From contig JAQGOE010000302.1 in the NCBI GenBank assembly GCA_028293725.1, positions 1-62,910 on the forward strand: a stretch of DNA of 62,910 nucleotides, written 5' to 3'. A program made the translations under genes and the position numbers. Source of the stretch: Gammaproteobacteria bacterium (GTDB lineage: Bacteria > Pseudomonadota > Gammaproteobacteria > Steroidobacterales > Steroidobacteraceae). Shown here in pieces: positions 45,075 to 53,385 of this stretch (positions are counted from its first letter, which is position 1; each line of letters begins with the position of its first letter). A model generated the notes under the pieces. It had not been told where the DNA came from, ran no database searches, and worked only from the letters and a program-made list of their open reading frames with translations.

Positions 45075-45149
45075 TGTGAATCAAGGTATTACCACCCGAA
45101 GCGGGTGTTTACCATGTCTCTTAGTGGGGGCGGAGAGGCGCGGGGTCAA

Positions 45150-46352
45150 TTACCAGCGGTAGAGACGGGCAATAAACCCCTTGGCGTAGGTATTCGGACC
45201 CGGCGGAAGCTCCACGAATCCGTCCGATCCCGCCAGGGCGGTGAAGTCGCCCGAACCGTTGGTCGGCTGCGGTACAGCCCAGGGCCGGCCCCAATCGTCC
45301 AGCTCAACCCGCACCGGCATGAAGAAGGTAAGCGGTACCGACACCGTCACCGGAGCGCCGAGAGCCATCTTTTCAGGAGGGGGCAGCGGAGCCTGCCCCA
45401 AGCTGGCGAACAACGCCGGAACGACGTACCGCCGCAGGCAGACCAGGGTGGAAACGGGGTTGCCAGGCAGAGCAAACACAGCGGCGCCTGAGCTCGCGAC
45501 GCCGAACCACATCGGTTTGCCCGGTCGCTGTGCAACCTTATGGAAAACAGGCCTGACGCCGAGCTCATCCAGTGCCTTGGGCACCAAGTCGAATTTTCCC
45601 ATGGACACGCCGCCGCTCAGGACGAGTACGTCGTGGGTCTCGAGGTGAAACTTGAGCCGACTCTTGAGTTCGGTGAGGTCGTCGACGATGTGGTCGTCAG
45701 CGACGCGTTGGAAACCCTGTGCTCTTAGCTCCGTGACAATGGAGTAGGCGTTGGAGCGTCGTACCTGGTGTGGAAGGACGGGTTCTCCGGGTTCGACGAG
45801 TTCATTGCCGGTGGAGATCACCGCGAGCATCGGCTGACTGCTCACGCGGATTCGCGGCATGCCGGCGCCCGCGGCTATCGCTATTTCGGGAGCGCGTAGT
45901 CGTACACCAGCGGTAACTAACAGGGCTCCCTGACGCGTATCTGTGCCGCGACGGTGAACGTTCTGCCCAGGCTCGACAGATACTCCATGCGCGAGTTCGG
46001 CGTGGCCGTCATGTATGGCGATCTCTTCTACGGGAACGACGCTGTCACATCCCGTCGGAAGTACAGCGCCGGTCATTACTTCGATGCAGGCCGTGCGTGA
46101 TCCCAGCACCAGTGGCGAATCGCCCGCGGCCTGCGTCGCCTGGATGTGCAGACGGCGCACGCCGCCGCTCACGGCGCCACTGTCGAGCGCGATGCCGTCC
46201 ATCGACACACGGTCGAAAGGCGGCGCATCGCGCTCGGCGTAGATGTTTTCGCGCAGCACCGCGCCCGCGCATTGCGCGAGAGGCAGAGACTCGATGGGCA
46301 GACACTGGAGGTGCTGCCCGATCAGCTCTTCAGCCTGGGCCGGAGTCAGCAC
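45150..46352 (-). CDS. moeA: Molybdopterin molybdenumtransferase MoeA
   Basis: Inserts molybdenum into molybdopterin. Its 400 residues show the usual MoeA layout: LPLAQCAGAVLRENIYA, PFDRVSMDGIALDS, EVMTGAVLPTGCDSVVPVEE, the MoCF-biosynthesis domain with AVISTGNELVEPGE, RRSNAYSI, DVLVLSGGVSMGKFD and FALPGNPVSTLVCLRRYV, and the C-terminal beta domain. The start is a GTG at 46352 with weak upstream signals. It is the first gene of the Moco series; moaA follows after 75 bases. No moaB/mogA gene for the preceding adenylylation step is in the window. Confidence 0.95.
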   Translation of the reverse strand: MLTPAQAEELIGQHLQCLPIESLPLAQCAGAVLRENIYAERDAPPFDRVSMDGIALDSGAVSGGVRRLHIQATQAAGDSPLVLGSRTACIEVMTGAVLPTGCDSVVPVEEIAIHDGHAELAHGVSVEPGQNVHRRGTDTRQGALLVTAGVRLRAPEIAIAAGAGMPRIRVSSQPMLAVISTGNELVEPGEPVLPHQVRRSNAYSIVTELRAQGFQRVADDHIVDDLTELKSRLKFHLETHDVLVLSGGVSMGKFDLVPKALDELGVRPVFHKVAQRPGKPMWFGVASSGAAVFALPGNPVSTLVCLRRYVVPALFASLGQAPLPPPEKMALGAPVTVSVPLTFFMPVRVELDDWGRPWAVPQPTNGSGDFTALAGSDGFVELPPGPNTYAKGFIARLYRW

Positions 46353-46363
46353 GGGACAGACGC

Positions 46364-46762
46364 TCAGTTCTTCTTTTTCTTGCTGCTGTCGCTGCTGGCG
46401 TTCGGGTCGTTCTTGGCCTTATAGAGGCGAACCTGCTCGTTGAAGCGGTCGGCGATGGTCTGCAACTGGTCGACGGCGGCGTTGTTCTTCTGCACTTCCA
46501 TTTTCTCCATGTCGGCCTTTTGCTGCGGCGTGAGCTTGTCACCGGCAGTGGTGACTGCAGTCTCGTGCTCGAGCTTGATGCAGGCGACGTAAGCGTTGAT
46601 GTCCTTGTTGTATTGCGTGACTGCCTTTTTGCCTTCCAGCATCTCTTCCATCGTGGCGTTGTTGCCGTCCGGAAGCTTGGCCGGCGGTGGCGGATAAGTG
46701 CAATCGGCGTAGACCGGTCCGGCCAGTGCGGCGAGCGCCGTGATGGCGAAAAGAGCTTTCAT
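46364..46762 (-). CDS. Small exported protein with lysine-rich end, unknown function
   Basis: This 132-residue protein has a signal peptide (MKALFAITALAALAGPVYA, cleavage before DCTYPPPP). The mature part has two cysteines, probably a disulfide (Cys in DCTYP and AYVACIKLE). It is mostly helical and polar (LTPQQKADMEKMEVQKNNAAVDQLQTI) and ends SSDSSKKKKN. I recognise no domain. It lies 11 bases upstream of moeA on the same strand but its export argues against a direct cofactor-synthesis role. Confidence 0.75.
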   Translation of the reverse strand: MKALFAITALAALAGPVYADCTYPPPPAKLPDGNNATMEEMLEGKKAVTQYNKDINAYVACIKLEHETAVTTAGDKLTPQQKADMEKMEVQKNNAAVDQLQTIADRFNEQVRLYKAKNDPNASSDSSKKKKN

Positions 46763-46872
46763 ACCGTTAATCCCCGTTTGCCGCGCAGGCGCGGACGCGT
46801 TAATGGCCGCGCTACCGCGGCACGTTCATGAGAAGTCGGACGGCTATCTTAGTGGCGCGGCGCCGCTTTCGG

Positions 46873-47526
46873 CTACTCAGAGCCGGACCGGCCGTTCTTC
46901 GGGCGCCGATACAGGAAGCAGTCGCGCGAATGGTCATTCACCACGCCCACCGCCTGCAGATAGGCGTAAAGAATTGTGGTGCCGACGAAGCGGAAGCCAC
47001 GTTTCTTGAGGTCTTTTGAAATCCGGTCGCTCAACTCGGTGCGGGCCGGAACACCGCTGCCCGCGGTCGGGGCGTTGATCACCGGGCGCCCGTTGACGAA
47101 GGACCAGAGGTACTGATCGAACGAGCCGAATTCGCGCTGCATTTCCAGAAAGGCCTGCGCATTGGTAACGGTGGAGTCGATCTTGAGGCGGTTGCGCACG
47201 ATGCCCGGGTCCAGCAGCAGTTTCGCCTTCCGTGCCGCGTCGAAGCGCGCCACCTTCTTCGGGTCGAACTGGGCGAAGACGCGCTGATAGTTGGCCCGCT
47301 TGTGGAGGATTGTCGACCAGGAGAGCCCAGCCTGTGCGCCCTCCAGGATCAGCATCTCGAACAGCAGGCGGTCGTCGTGAACCGGGCGCCCCCACTCCTT
47401 GTCGTGGTATTGGACATAATCTGGATCATCCAAGGGGACCCAGCGACACCGTGTTTTAACGGTTTTGGGGGGCTTTGGGGCGGTTTTCATGGGTTTTTGA
47501 CTCGCCCGTGAGTCAGTAGGGTTCAC
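46873..47526 (-). CDS. tag: DNA-3-methyladenine glycosylase I (Tag)
   Basis: Base-excision repair glycosylase that removes 3-methyladenine. Its 217 residues have the zinc-binding and substrate segments in order: CRWVPLDDPDYVQYHDKEWGRP, LLFEMLILEGAQAGLSW, and the C-terminal NDHSRDCF with the remaining His and Cys ligands. The N-terminal 25 residues are a basic extension (KPMKTAPKPPKTVKTR). The GTG start at 47526 overlaps the carbonic anhydrase stop by 4 bases; an in-frame ATG at 47490 is an alternative. Confidence 0.94.
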   Translation of the reverse strand: MNPTDSRASQKPMKTAPKPPKTVKTRCRWVPLDDPDYVQYHDKEWGRPVHDDRLLFEMLILEGAQAGLSWSTILHKRANYQRVFAQFDPKKVARFDAARKAKLLLDPGIVRNRLKIDSTVTNAQAFLEMQREFGSFDQYLWSFVNGRPVINAPTAGSGVPARTELSDRISKDLKKRGFRFVGTTILYAYLQAVGVVNDHSRDCFLYRRPKNGRSGSE

Positions 47527-48194
47527 GGCCGCTGGCGGTCGCGGTTCAACAGGGTGGCGGCGTAGCTCTCGTCGATGAGATGGAAGCGCCCCTCACTGGG
47601 CTCGTACTCGTACACGTTGGCTTCCTTGATGTCGAAGTACCAGCCGTGCAGCCGCAGCTGGCCGCTGGCCAAGCGCTCTTGGACGACAGGGTAGGTCTTG
47701 AGGTGCTCGAGCTGTTCGAGCACGTTGAGCTGCGAGAGCTGATTGTGGCGCTCGAGGTGATTCCCGAGGCTCGCGCCCGCCTCCAACTCACGGAGACTGC
47801 CGGCGCCATGTCGGAGCCAGCAGTTGAAGGCCGGAGCATCGGTGGGATGCCCCTCGCCCTTGGAGAGGGCGCCTATGGCGCCGCATTCCGAGTGCCCGCA
47901 GACGATGATTTCGGTGATCGGCAGCGTGGAGAGCCCGAACTGGATGGCTGCGGCCTCGGAGCCGTGCGCGGGGCTCGCTTCCTCATAGGGTGGAATCAGG
48001 TTGCCGACGTTACGGATGACGAACAGATCACCGGGCTCCGTGGAGGCGAAGAGGTTCGGCACCACGCGGCTATCGGAACAGGCGATAAATAGAGTATCGG
48101 GACGCTGGCCCAGCGCCAGCAGGGCAAAGGTGTCCTTGACCGTGGGACGTATGTTCTTACGAAAGTCGACGATGCCGTTGAGCAGCTTTTTCAC
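47523..48194 (-). CDS. Beta-carbonic anhydrase
   Basis: Zinc enzyme that interconverts CO2 and bicarbonate in the cytosol. Its 223 residues carry the active-site residues Cys39, Asp41 and Arg43 in FIACSDSRVVP, then His101 and Cys104 in VCGHSECGAIG, completing the zinc site. The C-terminal part has LHGWYFDIKEANVYEYE. It starts at a GTG (48194) and overlaps tag at its stop. The 87 bases between it and the TonB receptor upstream hold a hairpin of 6-bp arms without a T-run. Confidence 0.95.
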   Translation of the reverse strand: MKKLLNGIVDFRKNIRPTVKDTFALLALGQRPDTLFIACSDSRVVPNLFASTEPGDLFVIRNVGNLIPPYEEASPAHGSEAAAIQFGLSTLPITEIIVCGHSECGAIGALSKGEGHPTDAPAFNCWLRHGAGSLRELEAGASLGNHLERHNQLSQLNVLEQLEHLKTYPVVQERLASGQLRLHGWYFDIKEANVYEYEPSEGRFHLIDESYAATLLNRDRQRP

Positions 48195-48281
48195 AGTGCC
48201 TTAATTCGCCCGAGCGTTTGAAAAACCCAATTCCAGCAGCCCGGGTTCACCGGGCGCCGGTTGGCGAGCGAATTTTAACTT

Positions 48282-50690
48282 CTAGAAGCTCAGGCGGATA
48301 CCCGCGAAATAGGTCCGCGGGGGGCTGGGGCTATAGGTCCGGGGGTTCGTGAGGTTGAAATTGGGCGGCAGGCCGCCGAGGCCGGTGAAGGTGGCGAAGG
48401 TGGAGTAGGTCTTGTCGAACGCGTTGTCGACACCCGCGAAGAGTTGCACCGCATTGGTGAACGCGTAGGAGCTGTGGAAATTAACCACCGTGAAGCCCGG
48501 CAGCGGCGGCTCCTGGTTCGACTCGTCGCCGCTCAGGAACTGGCTGCTCGTGTAGCGCAGGTCGCCGCCGATTTTCCATTGACGGATGGGTGAGTAATCC
48601 AGGCCAAGAGTTACCCGGTTGCGCGGAGTCAGGGGGATGCGGTTGCCAGGGTGCACGAAGATGTTGCCGTCGTCGTCGGCGTCGGGGCTGTTGGAGGACA
48701 GCGTGAGGTTTTCACGGAAGGTCGCATCCAACAGGGTGTAACTGACGTTGCCCTGCCAACGCCCCGAGGTGAACGTGAAGCCGGTCTCGATGCCTTGGCG
48801 GCGGGTCGTGCCCGTGTTGGAGAAATAACCGAAGCCGTTGATGTTCGTCGCGAGCAGGATGATGTCGTTGCTGTTGTTGGTGCGGAACACGCTCGCGTAC
48901 CACTGCATGCTGGCCGACTTGTCGGGAGTTGTATAGCGGCCGCGCAGACCTGCTTCGAAGGTCCTGGAGATCACTTGTTTCAGATCCGGATCCGACACCA
49001 GGAAGGCATCGAGCAGGCAGGGCGAGGTGGGGTCTGCGCAGTTCAACTCACCCGCGGTGGGGGCACGGTTCGCCTCGGAGTAACCGGCGTACGCGGTGAT
49101 GTAGTCCGTGACTTTGTACGTGAGGCCGGTTCCGGGATTGAAGCGCGCGAAGCTGTGACTGCTGTCGAGTCCTTCACCCAGGAGATCGCTGATTTCGATC
49201 TGGGCCCGGTTAAAGCGGCCTGAGATCGTCCAGGCGAGCTCCTTGGTGATGTTGAGGGTGTCGGTAAAGTAAACGCCGTAGTAATCGGTCGTGGGGCGCA
49301 CCGAGACGGGCTCCTCGATTGGTGGCGACGCCGTCGGGCTCGCCCCCTGGTCGATGTTCACGCCCGATCCGATTACGGCGAGGTTTGGCAAAATGTTGCC
49401 CAACTCGCCGTGGGCAGCGTAGTGCGTGACACTGTGGTCGACGGACACGCCAAACACCAGGTGGTTTTCCTTCCCTGCCAAAGGCGCCGTGAAGGTGGCC
49501 TGAAGCGCGCCGCCGACGCTGTTTGTATTGTTGGTCGTGAAGTCGGTCTCTCCGGGTGTCGCACCGTCCGGAAGCACGCTGGTGGGCACCTGGTTACCGG
49601 TATTGTCGAACAGCACGTCGTTCGGGTAGAGGCTGTCGCCTTCCAGGCAGAAGAAGTCGCCGTTGTTCGTGCAGGCCGTCACGTCGGTCGTGTTGCCGTC
49701 GACGAGGTGTTGCTCGAAGTGGCGGTAGTAGGCGTTCGCGCTCAGCAGCAGCGTATCGGTCGCCTTGAATGTGCCGGTGAGTTGCAGGAGTTGCATCTCG
49801 TTGTGCATGGATTGCGGGGAAGTGAAGATAGAGCGCGGATCCACGGCCAGCATTTCTACCGGCGTGGGGCCGAACGCACCGATGTAGTTATTCGCGGCGG
49901 TCACGCTCGCGTGCAAAGTGGTTCGGTCGTCTTCGTATCCGACATCGCCATAACCTTGGCGAAGGTTCGTCGGCGAGAGGAAACGGAACCCGCTGTCGTG
50001 CACGCCGCCGACGGCGGCGTAGGCTCCGAAGTTGCCGTCGCGGAATCCGTACGAAGCGTAGCCGGTGGTGTTATTAAAGTTGCCGTGTGATATGTCGACG
50101 TCGCCGCCGGGCGAATTGAAGGCGTTCTTCATGTCCAGCGTGACGGCGCCTCCCAGGGCGTTGAGACCGAACACGGGATTGTCACTTTGCACCGTCAGTC
50201 GGTTGACGGCGAACTGCGGGACCAGGTCCCAGTTGACATTGTCGCCGAGGGCTTCATTGAGCCGCGTGCCGTTCTGATAGACGGCAAGACCTTCGGCGAT
50301 GCCGGAGATCGGCGAGGCTTCGAAGCCGCGGTACACGAAGTCCGGCTGGAACTGATTGCCCTGCTCATTGTTGAGGTTGACGCTGCCCATGCGGCGCGCG
50401 GCGGCGGCGGGCACGGAGTCCGAATGGTTGTCGGGATCGAGGTCCGACGCGCCGAGGGTCTGGACATTGCTCGGGACTTTGTCGATGTCCACACCACTGC
50501 CAGGGAATGGTGTCGTGCCGACGATGATGACCTCGGAGAGATTTTTGGACTGCGATGGACCTGCGTCATCCGCTTCTGCGGCGGGCGCGGATGCGGCAGA
50601 GGCTGGAGCGGGCGGCGCGAAGGCTGCCACTGCCAGTAGTGTCGCCGCAAATACGTGCTGGCGCGCTCCGGCGCCTCGAATCGTTGTCAT
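48282..50690 (-). CDS. TonB-dependent outer-membrane receptor, substrate unknown
   Basis: This 802-residue receptor has a signal peptide (VFAATLLAVAAFAPPAPASA), no STN domain, and a TonB box-like stretch LSEVIIVGTTPFPG. The plug domain has FVYRGFEASPISGIAEGLAVYQNG and ALGGAVTLDMKNAF. The beta-barrel ends FAGIRLSF with the aromatic last residue of outer-membrane proteins. Two cysteine-containing loops (ACTNNGDFFCLEG and LNCADPTSPCLLDA) are likely extracellular. Nothing adjacent tells what it imports, and no FecI/FecR pair accompanies it, unlike the receptor at 2302. Confidence 0.88.
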   Translation of the reverse strand: MTTIRGAGARQHVFAATLLAVAAFAPPAPASAASAPAAEADDAGPSQSKNLSEVIIVGTTPFPGSGVDIDKVPSNVQTLGASDLDPDNHSDSVPAAAARRMGSVNLNNEQGNQFQPDFVYRGFEASPISGIAEGLAVYQNGTRLNEALGDNVNWDLVPQFAVNRLTVQSDNPVFGLNALGGAVTLDMKNAFNSPGGDVDISHGNFNNTTGYASYGFRDGNFGAYAAVGGVHDSGFRFLSPTNLRQGYGDVGYEDDRTTLHASVTAANNYIGAFGPTPVEMLAVDPRSIFTSPQSMHNEMQLLQLTGTFKATDTLLLSANAYYRHFEQHLVDGNTTDVTACTNNGDFFCLEGDSLYPNDVLFDNTGNQVPTSVLPDGATPGETDFTTNNTNSVGGALQATFTAPLAGKENHLVFGVSVDHSVTHYAAHGELGNILPNLAVIGSGVNIDQGASPTASPPIEEPVSVRPTTDYYGVYFTDTLNITKELAWTISGRFNRAQIEISDLLGEGLDSSHSFARFNPGTGLTYKVTDYITAYAGYSEANRAPTAGELNCADPTSPCLLDAFLVSDPDLKQVISRTFEAGLRGRYTTPDKSASMQWYASVFRTNNSNDIILLATNINGFGYFSNTGTTRRQGIETGFTFTSGRWQGNVSYTLLDATFRENLTLSSNSPDADDDGNIFVHPGNRIPLTPRNRVTLGLDYSPIRQWKIGGDLRYTSSQFLSGDESNQEPPLPGFTVVNFHSSYAFTNAVQLFAGVDNAFDKTYSTFATFTGLGGLPPNFNLTNPRTYSPSPPRTYFAGIRLSF

Positions 50691-50722
50691 TCACGCATTT
50701 GAGCAATGCGGGTGGCGGGCGT

Positions 50723-51211
50723 CTAGGGAAAAACTCCCGACATGACGGGACGTGAAGATGTTGTTCCGTAGGTGGCTGCGAGTTGTCGCTTGCAGAGAAC
50801 AGCACGGTGTTTGTTTGCGGCGACGCCGAGAGCCGTTGGTTGAAATTGTGTCTGCGCCGAGCGAATCCGCGCAGGCTTAACTGGTGCTTGCCGGCCCGCA
50901 ATCAGCATGATCAAGACCAGCGGCGCGACTACCAGTGACGCGGCGCCCCACTTACGGTGCAGGTCCATGCGTCCCGCCAACGACCGCGTCGCTTGCACGG
51001 CCAACAAGCTAACCCAAGAGGCCATCACCGCTGCGTGCAGATGCACGACGAGCGGAGGACTGGGCATCATGCCACTGACAATCGCCAGCGAGCGTGGCGC
51101 GAAACCGGCGACGGCGACGATGACGAAAAGCCATGCCATGCCGGCATGGAAGTGACGCTCCAGGAAGGGTCCCCTTGTGGAAGCAACCGACCCCGATGCG
51201 CTAATAAGCAT
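50723..51211 (-). pseudogene. Probably truncated small membrane-protein gene
   Basis: Residues 20-105 of this 162-residue frame look like the first part of a known type of small multi-helix membrane protein: LFVIVAVAGFAPRSLA, PPLVVHLHAAVMASWVSLLAVQ, GRMDLHRKWGAASLVVAPL. After LVLIMLIAGRQAP the sequence turns into a polar, Arg/Ser-rich stretch (RIRSAQTQFQPTALG...) that does not resemble the rest of such a protein. The TonB receptor gene begins only 33 bases beyond the stop, so there is no room for the missing helices. A truncated or frameshifted remnant is the likely reading; a short functional protein cannot be excluded. Confidence 0.5.
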
Positions 51212-51236
51212 CTAAAAAGCTAGAAAATCAAAGAGA

Positions 51237-51313
51237 TGGCGCGCCCGGAGAGATTCGAACTCCCGACCCTCAGGTTCGAAGCCTGATGCTCTATCCAACT
51301 GAGCTACGGGCGC
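51237..51313 (-). tRNA. tRNA-Arg (anticodon UCG)
   Basis: The minus strand reads GCGCCCG TA GCTCAGTTGGATAGAGC and continues with an anticodon arm TCAGG CTTCGAA CCTGA, giving anticodon TCG (reads CGA, Arg). It then has a T arm GGGAG TTCGAAT CTCTC and the closing acceptor strand CGGGCGC, perfectly complementary to the first seven bases. Discriminator G and an encoded CCA end follow (51240-51237). All stems pair. No integrase gene or direct repeat of the tRNA end is seen nearby. Confidence 0.97.
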
Positions 51314-51432
51314 GGAGCCTGCGGACTTTACAGGAGTGGAGTCGCGGTCGCCATTGTCGAGGGACCCAGGTGGGGCATGGCAAGGACCCTGGCCCTCTGC
51401 CGCCCCCGAGAGCGGGGATAGACAGTAGCGAG

Positions 51433-51438
51433 TATAGT
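51433..51438 (+). promoter_or_regulatory. Candidate -10 element (TATAGT) directly before the 51446 gene
   Basis: TATAGT lies 7 bases before the ATG at 51446 in the context GAGTATAGTTTTTGCG, nearly the same as that before proB. If used, the message would be leaderless. No clear -35 is visible. Confidence 0.35.
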
Positions 51439-51445
51439 TTTTGCG

Positions 51446-52039
51446 ATGGGAGTTCAGCGCCCGATAAAAGCGGGACAGCAGCCGGCAGACTGGGTCGATG
51501 GCTCCGCGACCTACTATGTGAACGACCCGCGCGCCGAACTGCCTCTCGAACAGGGTGTTCGGCCTGACTTACCCCAATTCACTAGCGCTGGCCTCAGTCC
51601 GTCGTTCCTTGGGGAGCTCCACCTGATACTGCAGGGGCGCACAGCGATGCAGTCCGGACAGGAGTATCAGGACGGTCGCGTCGCCAGAGAGAACGCGATA
51701 CGACGAGTGGCGCATGCCATTCCGATTCCTCACGAGTACTCCGTCCAACTTTACGTGTGCTCTGAAGAGTTGTGCGGACTGCTCGCCGCGCTCGATGAGA
51801 CGCGCGTGGCTGATATTGCGCTCCGGTGGCGTGCTCTTCTTTGGCCGTCTCTGTATCAGGACGGATCGATGCCCGAAAATCTGAACAGACTCCGGGCCAC
51901 GGTTCTCCCGCAGTTGGTGGCATTGGCTAAGGAAGCCGTGAGCAGTGGCAGAAAGCTCATGATGCGCGTCGAGTATCGCCGCAACACCAGGGACGCAAAC
52001 ACCGGAGCGATACACCGAACCGAAGAAACCCGACATTAG
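51446..52039 (+). CDS. Hypothetical protein next to tRNA-Arg
   Basis: This 197-residue cytosolic-looking protein has no signal peptide and no membrane segment. Recognisable features are few: GLSPSFLGELHLILQGRTAM, HAIPIPHEYSVQLYVCSEELCGLLAALDE (helical, two Cys), and a basic end (KLMMRVEYRRNTRDAN). I know no family for it. It stands alone on the plus strand between the tRNA and a minus-strand pair, with a TATAGT just upstream of the ATG and no ribosome site. Its isolation beside a tRNA fits an acquired gene, but nothing shows this. The 183 bases after it hold nothing I can name. Confidence 0.55.
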   Translation: MGVQRPIKAGQQPADWVDGSATYYVNDPRAELPLEQGVRPDLPQFTSAGLSPSFLGELHLILQGRTAMQSGQEYQDGRVARENAIRRVAHAIPIPHEYSVQLYVCSEELCGLLAALDETRVADIALRWRALLWPSLYQDGSMPENLNRLRATVLPQLVALAKEAVSSGRKLMMRVEYRRNTRDANTGAIHRTEETRH

Positions 52040-52222
52040 TCCAATGAGCGATGCAGGGCTCGTTTCGAACTGACGACGGACGTCAGCGCGATTCTACGCT
52101 TTCGTGTCGATCACGCTGCCGGCGGCTCCCGTACGTATTTATTACGACTCTGCAACTAACATGCTGTCATAACTTGCGGGCGCGGCCGGAAGGTCGGAGC
52201 CCTCCTGCTGGCGGATTGCGCC

Positions 52223-52474
52223 TCAGAGCCTTTGCACGACGACCCGCCCCTTGGGATCGATGAACACGTGATAGCGGTTGCCATCCTTGCAGGTCGCCGT
52301 GTAGTCGCTATCCGCGTTGCGCTTGGCATCGACGACCTTGTCGCAAGGCATGCCTTGCAGGGCTATCGTGGCGCCAAGATCCTTGCCCATGGAGTCGTCC
52401 GCGGCAAGTGTGAGTCCGACATGACCTGCGACGGCGACGGCGGTGAGAGCGAGAATAACTTTGCGACAGACCAT
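52223..52474 (-). CDS. Small exported protein, unknown function
   Basis: This 83-residue protein has a signal peptide (VILALTAVAVAGHVGLTLA, cleavage near AADD). The mature part of about 58 residues contains two Cys (GMPCDKVVDAKRN and YTATCKDGNRYHVFID), probably a disulfide, and ends with a beta-rich KGRVVVQRL. It resembles small periplasmic PepSY-like proteins in size and style, but I cannot assign a family. It lies 21 bases downstream of the lipoprotein gene on the same strand, so the two may be co-transcribed. Confidence 0.7.
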   Translation of the reverse strand: MVCRKVILALTAVAVAGHVGLTLAADDSMGKDLGATIALQGMPCDKVVDAKRNADSDYTATCKDGNRYHVFIDPKGRVVVQRL

Positions 52475-52495
52475 GATTTCTCCCTGCGGCTCGAG

Positions 52496-53230
52496 TCAGA
52501 GTTTCGCGAATTTTTCGGGATCCGCAAGGACCCCCCAGATGGCTTCACGTGAGCTGGAAATAGCGGCGGCCAGGGCGGGGTCGCCATCCTGCAGCAGGCT
52601 CAGTACCTTGATCAGCAATAGATCATACCTCTGGCGCAAATCGCTCAGGGGGATTGCCGCCTTCTTGCTGTAAAAGGCGCGAAATTGGCTCAACAGGTCA
52701 TCGACCTGGTTCTTCAGTGAGAGTTTGGTGAACAGGCCGATCGCGCGCGTATCCTTCAATCGCGTTTCCAGCGCGGCCAGGTCGAGCGAAGCGGCGGCAG
52801 GCGCAGCTGAAGTGGTGGCAGGTGTTTTCACGGGTGGCTGAGTCGTTGTCGTTGCGTTTTTCGTTTTTCCGGTAGCCGCAGAGCTCGTGCCCGGCGCGGT
52901 ACTCGAATTTCGGGGCGACGAGGGCTTGGAGCTTGCGCCGCTCGAAGGCTCCGCTGTGGCCCCCTGAGATGAGGTACCTGTGGATCGAGGGGGCGCCTTC
53001 GTAGTGTCCTTACCCTGCGATGAGGAGGGGCTGGATTGCACGGCCGCGGGTGTCTGCGGCTGCGCTGGATGAGGCTCCGTCTTGTCAGGAGTCGCTTTCT
53101 GCGTGTCTTGAACCTTATTCGGACCCTGCTGCGCACCTGACCGCGTCGGCGCCGACGAATCTGGCTGCGTATGGACGCAACCAAACAGCACCAGAAGCGC
53201 TGGCAGGCCGGCAATCACTTTGTAGCGCAT
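52496..53230 (-). CDS. Lipoprotein with long Pro/Ser/Thr linker
   Basis: This 244-residue protein has a lipobox LFGC (Cys18) followed by about 130 residues of low-complexity Pro, Ser, Thr and Ala, likely an extended tether through the periplasm. It ends in a folded helical domain of about 90 residues (LAALETRLKDTRAIGLFTKLSLKNQVDDLLSQ in two helices, then DLRQRYDLLLIKVLSLLQDGD). I do not recognise the domain. The length of the linker would let the domain reach peptidoglycan or the other membrane. A candidate promoter (TATACT and ATGGCA) lies about 30 bases upstream. Confidence 0.75.
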   Translation of the reverse strand: MRYKVIAGLPALLVLFGCVHTQPDSSAPTRSGAQQGPNKVQDTQKATPDKTEPHPAQPQTPAAVQSSPSSSQGKDTTKAPPRSTGTSSQGATAEPSSGASSKPSSPRNSSTAPGTSSAATGKTKNATTTTQPPVKTPATTSAAPAAASLDLAALETRLKDTRAIGLFTKLSLKNQVDDLLSQFRAFYSKKAAIPLSDLRQRYDLLLIKVLSLLQDGDPALAAAISSSREAIWGVLADPEKFAKL

Positions 53231-53256
53231 CTTCCGCCCCCTACGCGATTTGGCCC

Positions 53257-53285
53257 AGTATAGGGAAGACCTGCCGCGATGCCAT
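53257..53285 (-). promoter_or_regulatory. Candidate sigma-70 promoter of the 52496 lipoprotein gene
   Basis: On the minus strand ATGGCA (53285-53280) is followed after 17 bases by TATACT (53262-53257), a 4/6 and 5/6 match to the -35 and -10 consensus. The -10 is 27 bases upstream of the ATG at 53230. Confidence 0.4.
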
Positions 53286-53385
53286 GAGTTCGTGGTCGGC
53301 TAAAGATTCTGGTCGGCAGCGACTTGCGGCACAATGCCCGCCGTGAATCGAATCTCAACGAGCTGTTGACCAGGGGAAATAAAAG

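Noticed and set aside
45090..45110. CACCC-GAAGC-GGGTG hairpin between moaA and moeA as a terminator
   Set aside because: Only five base pairs and no T-run on the strand transcribed; genes on both sides are likely co-transcribed.
48225..48262. GCCCGG/CCGGGC hairpin after the TonB receptor as a Rho-independent terminator
   Set aside because: The T-run on the minus strand lies about 15 bases after the stem, too far for a standard terminator.
51200..51445. Attachment-site duplication or integrase beside tRNA-Arg
   Set aside because: No integrase-like ORF is present and I found no direct repeat of the tRNA 3' end in the adjacent sequence.
52051..52263. 70-residue plus-strand frame after the 51446 gene
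   Set aside because: Arg/Cys-rich, no ribosome site, overlaps the real minus-strand gene end, no family resemblance.
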